Source of the DNA: an uncultured Rikenellaceae bacterium
Lineage (GTDB): Bacteria; Bacteroidota; Bacteroidia; Bacteroidales; Rikenellaceae
Assembly: GCA_910577285.1 (NCBI GenBank)
Contig: CAJTLO010000008.1
Span: forward strand, 1-64,000
Direction of reading: 5' to 3'
Length of the DNA: 64,000 nt
Part shown: positions 63,760-64,000 of the stretch, one piece after another
How the letters are laid out: each line of letters starts with the position of its first letter
Position numbering within the stretch: the stretch's first letter is position 1
Translations under genes and position numbers: made by a program
Notes under the pieces: model-generated
What the model was told of the DNA's origin: nothing
Databases searched by the model: none
Seen by the model: the letters and a program-made list of their open reading frames with translations, nothing else

Positions 63760-64000
63760 TCAGTGCATATAGTCCCAGGCGGGCAGCACGACGGGTTCGC
63801 CCGACAACGCTTCCAAGGCCTGTCCGTCGAGATAACGCTTGTGGATGACCAGACGGAACATGTACTCGTCGAACCAATCGTCGGTAAAGGTCAGGTACCC
63901 GTTGTTGCCGTACCCCGTACCCCAACTGTTCTCGAACTCCCACTTCACCGGCACGTCGTCGGAGTCGGTATCCACGCCGACGAGCGTCATGGCATGGCTC
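63760..64000 (-). CDS. C1 family aminopeptidase C-like, C-terminal end (5' part outside window)
   Basis: The last ~79 codons of a bleomycin-hydrolase/aminopeptidase C-like cysteine peptidase. SHAMTLVGVD at the right edge carries the catalytic His, and ENSWGTGYGNNGYL carries the catalytic Asn. The catalytic Cys lies outside. The frame is open to the window edge, so the Met at 63990 is not the start. Confidence 0.8.
   Translation of the reverse strand, partial: SHAMTLVGVDTDSDDVPVKWEFENSWGTGYGNNGYLTFTDDWFDEYMFRLVIHKRYLDGQALEALSGEPVVLPAWDYMH

Overview
The window looks like a piece of a Bacteroidota chromosome, most likely Rikenellaceae and close to Alistipes (inference). Supporting signs are the GC-rich coding sequence, promoters of the Bacteroidota form TTTG-N19/20-TAnnTTTG, a seven-gene archaeal-type (V-type) ATPase operon, DUF2764, DUF3822 and DUF4301 proteins, a lamin-tail/OadG fusion, and a membrane-bound methylmalonyl-CoA decarboxylase operon.

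Region 1 (1-9250) is the right part of a contractile-tail prophage. It runs from the end of a tape measure gene through a DUF6046-like protein, hub, spike, gp25-like wedge, a LysM-like protein, gpJ-like and gpI-like baseplate proteins, a collar protein and three fibre genes to an adenine methyltransferase. This is the Mu-type order, with a DNA-modification gene at the right end. The third fibre gene is broken by an 11-G tract placed at the join between its conserved N-terminal domain and its variable part, which makes it a candidate phase-variable host-range switch. Between the fibres and the methylase lies a long near-perfect hairpin with competing alternative pairings.

Region 2 (9250-36450) is ordinary chromosome. 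It holds a patatin/outer-membrane-barrel phospholipase, a His-rich small membrane protein with a TonB-dependent receptor, the V-ATPase operon on the minus strand (E, DUF2764, A, B, D, I, K), DUF4301, murB-tilS-holA and a degenerate class IV aminotransferase, an M23 peptidase, recX-prmC, a pseudouridine synthase with a 290-residue disordered N-terminus, and a PatB/MalY-type C-S lyase.

Region 3 (36690-40400) starts with tRNA-Lys(CTT) and continues as an AT-rich island. It contains two decayed RHS/polymorphic-toxin modules with immunity-like genes, a perfect hairpin terminator, and reading-frame fragments I cannot identify.

Region 4 (40500-64000) is chromosome again: an ICMT-like methyltransferase, rsmD-DUF3822, a RecD2-like helicase, xseAB, a nitroreductase, the Na+-pumping methylmalonyl-CoA decarboxylase operon with methylmalonyl-CoA epimerase, a glycosyltransferase, meaB, a frameshifted leucine-rich-repeat lipoprotein, an M3 peptidase, rsmE, a split chromate transporter, two GNAT proteins and the end of a C1 peptidase. 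The V-ATPase K subunit keeps every Na+ ligand of the Enterococcus hirae enzyme. Together with the Na+-translocating decarboxylase, this points to a sodium-based energy cycle.
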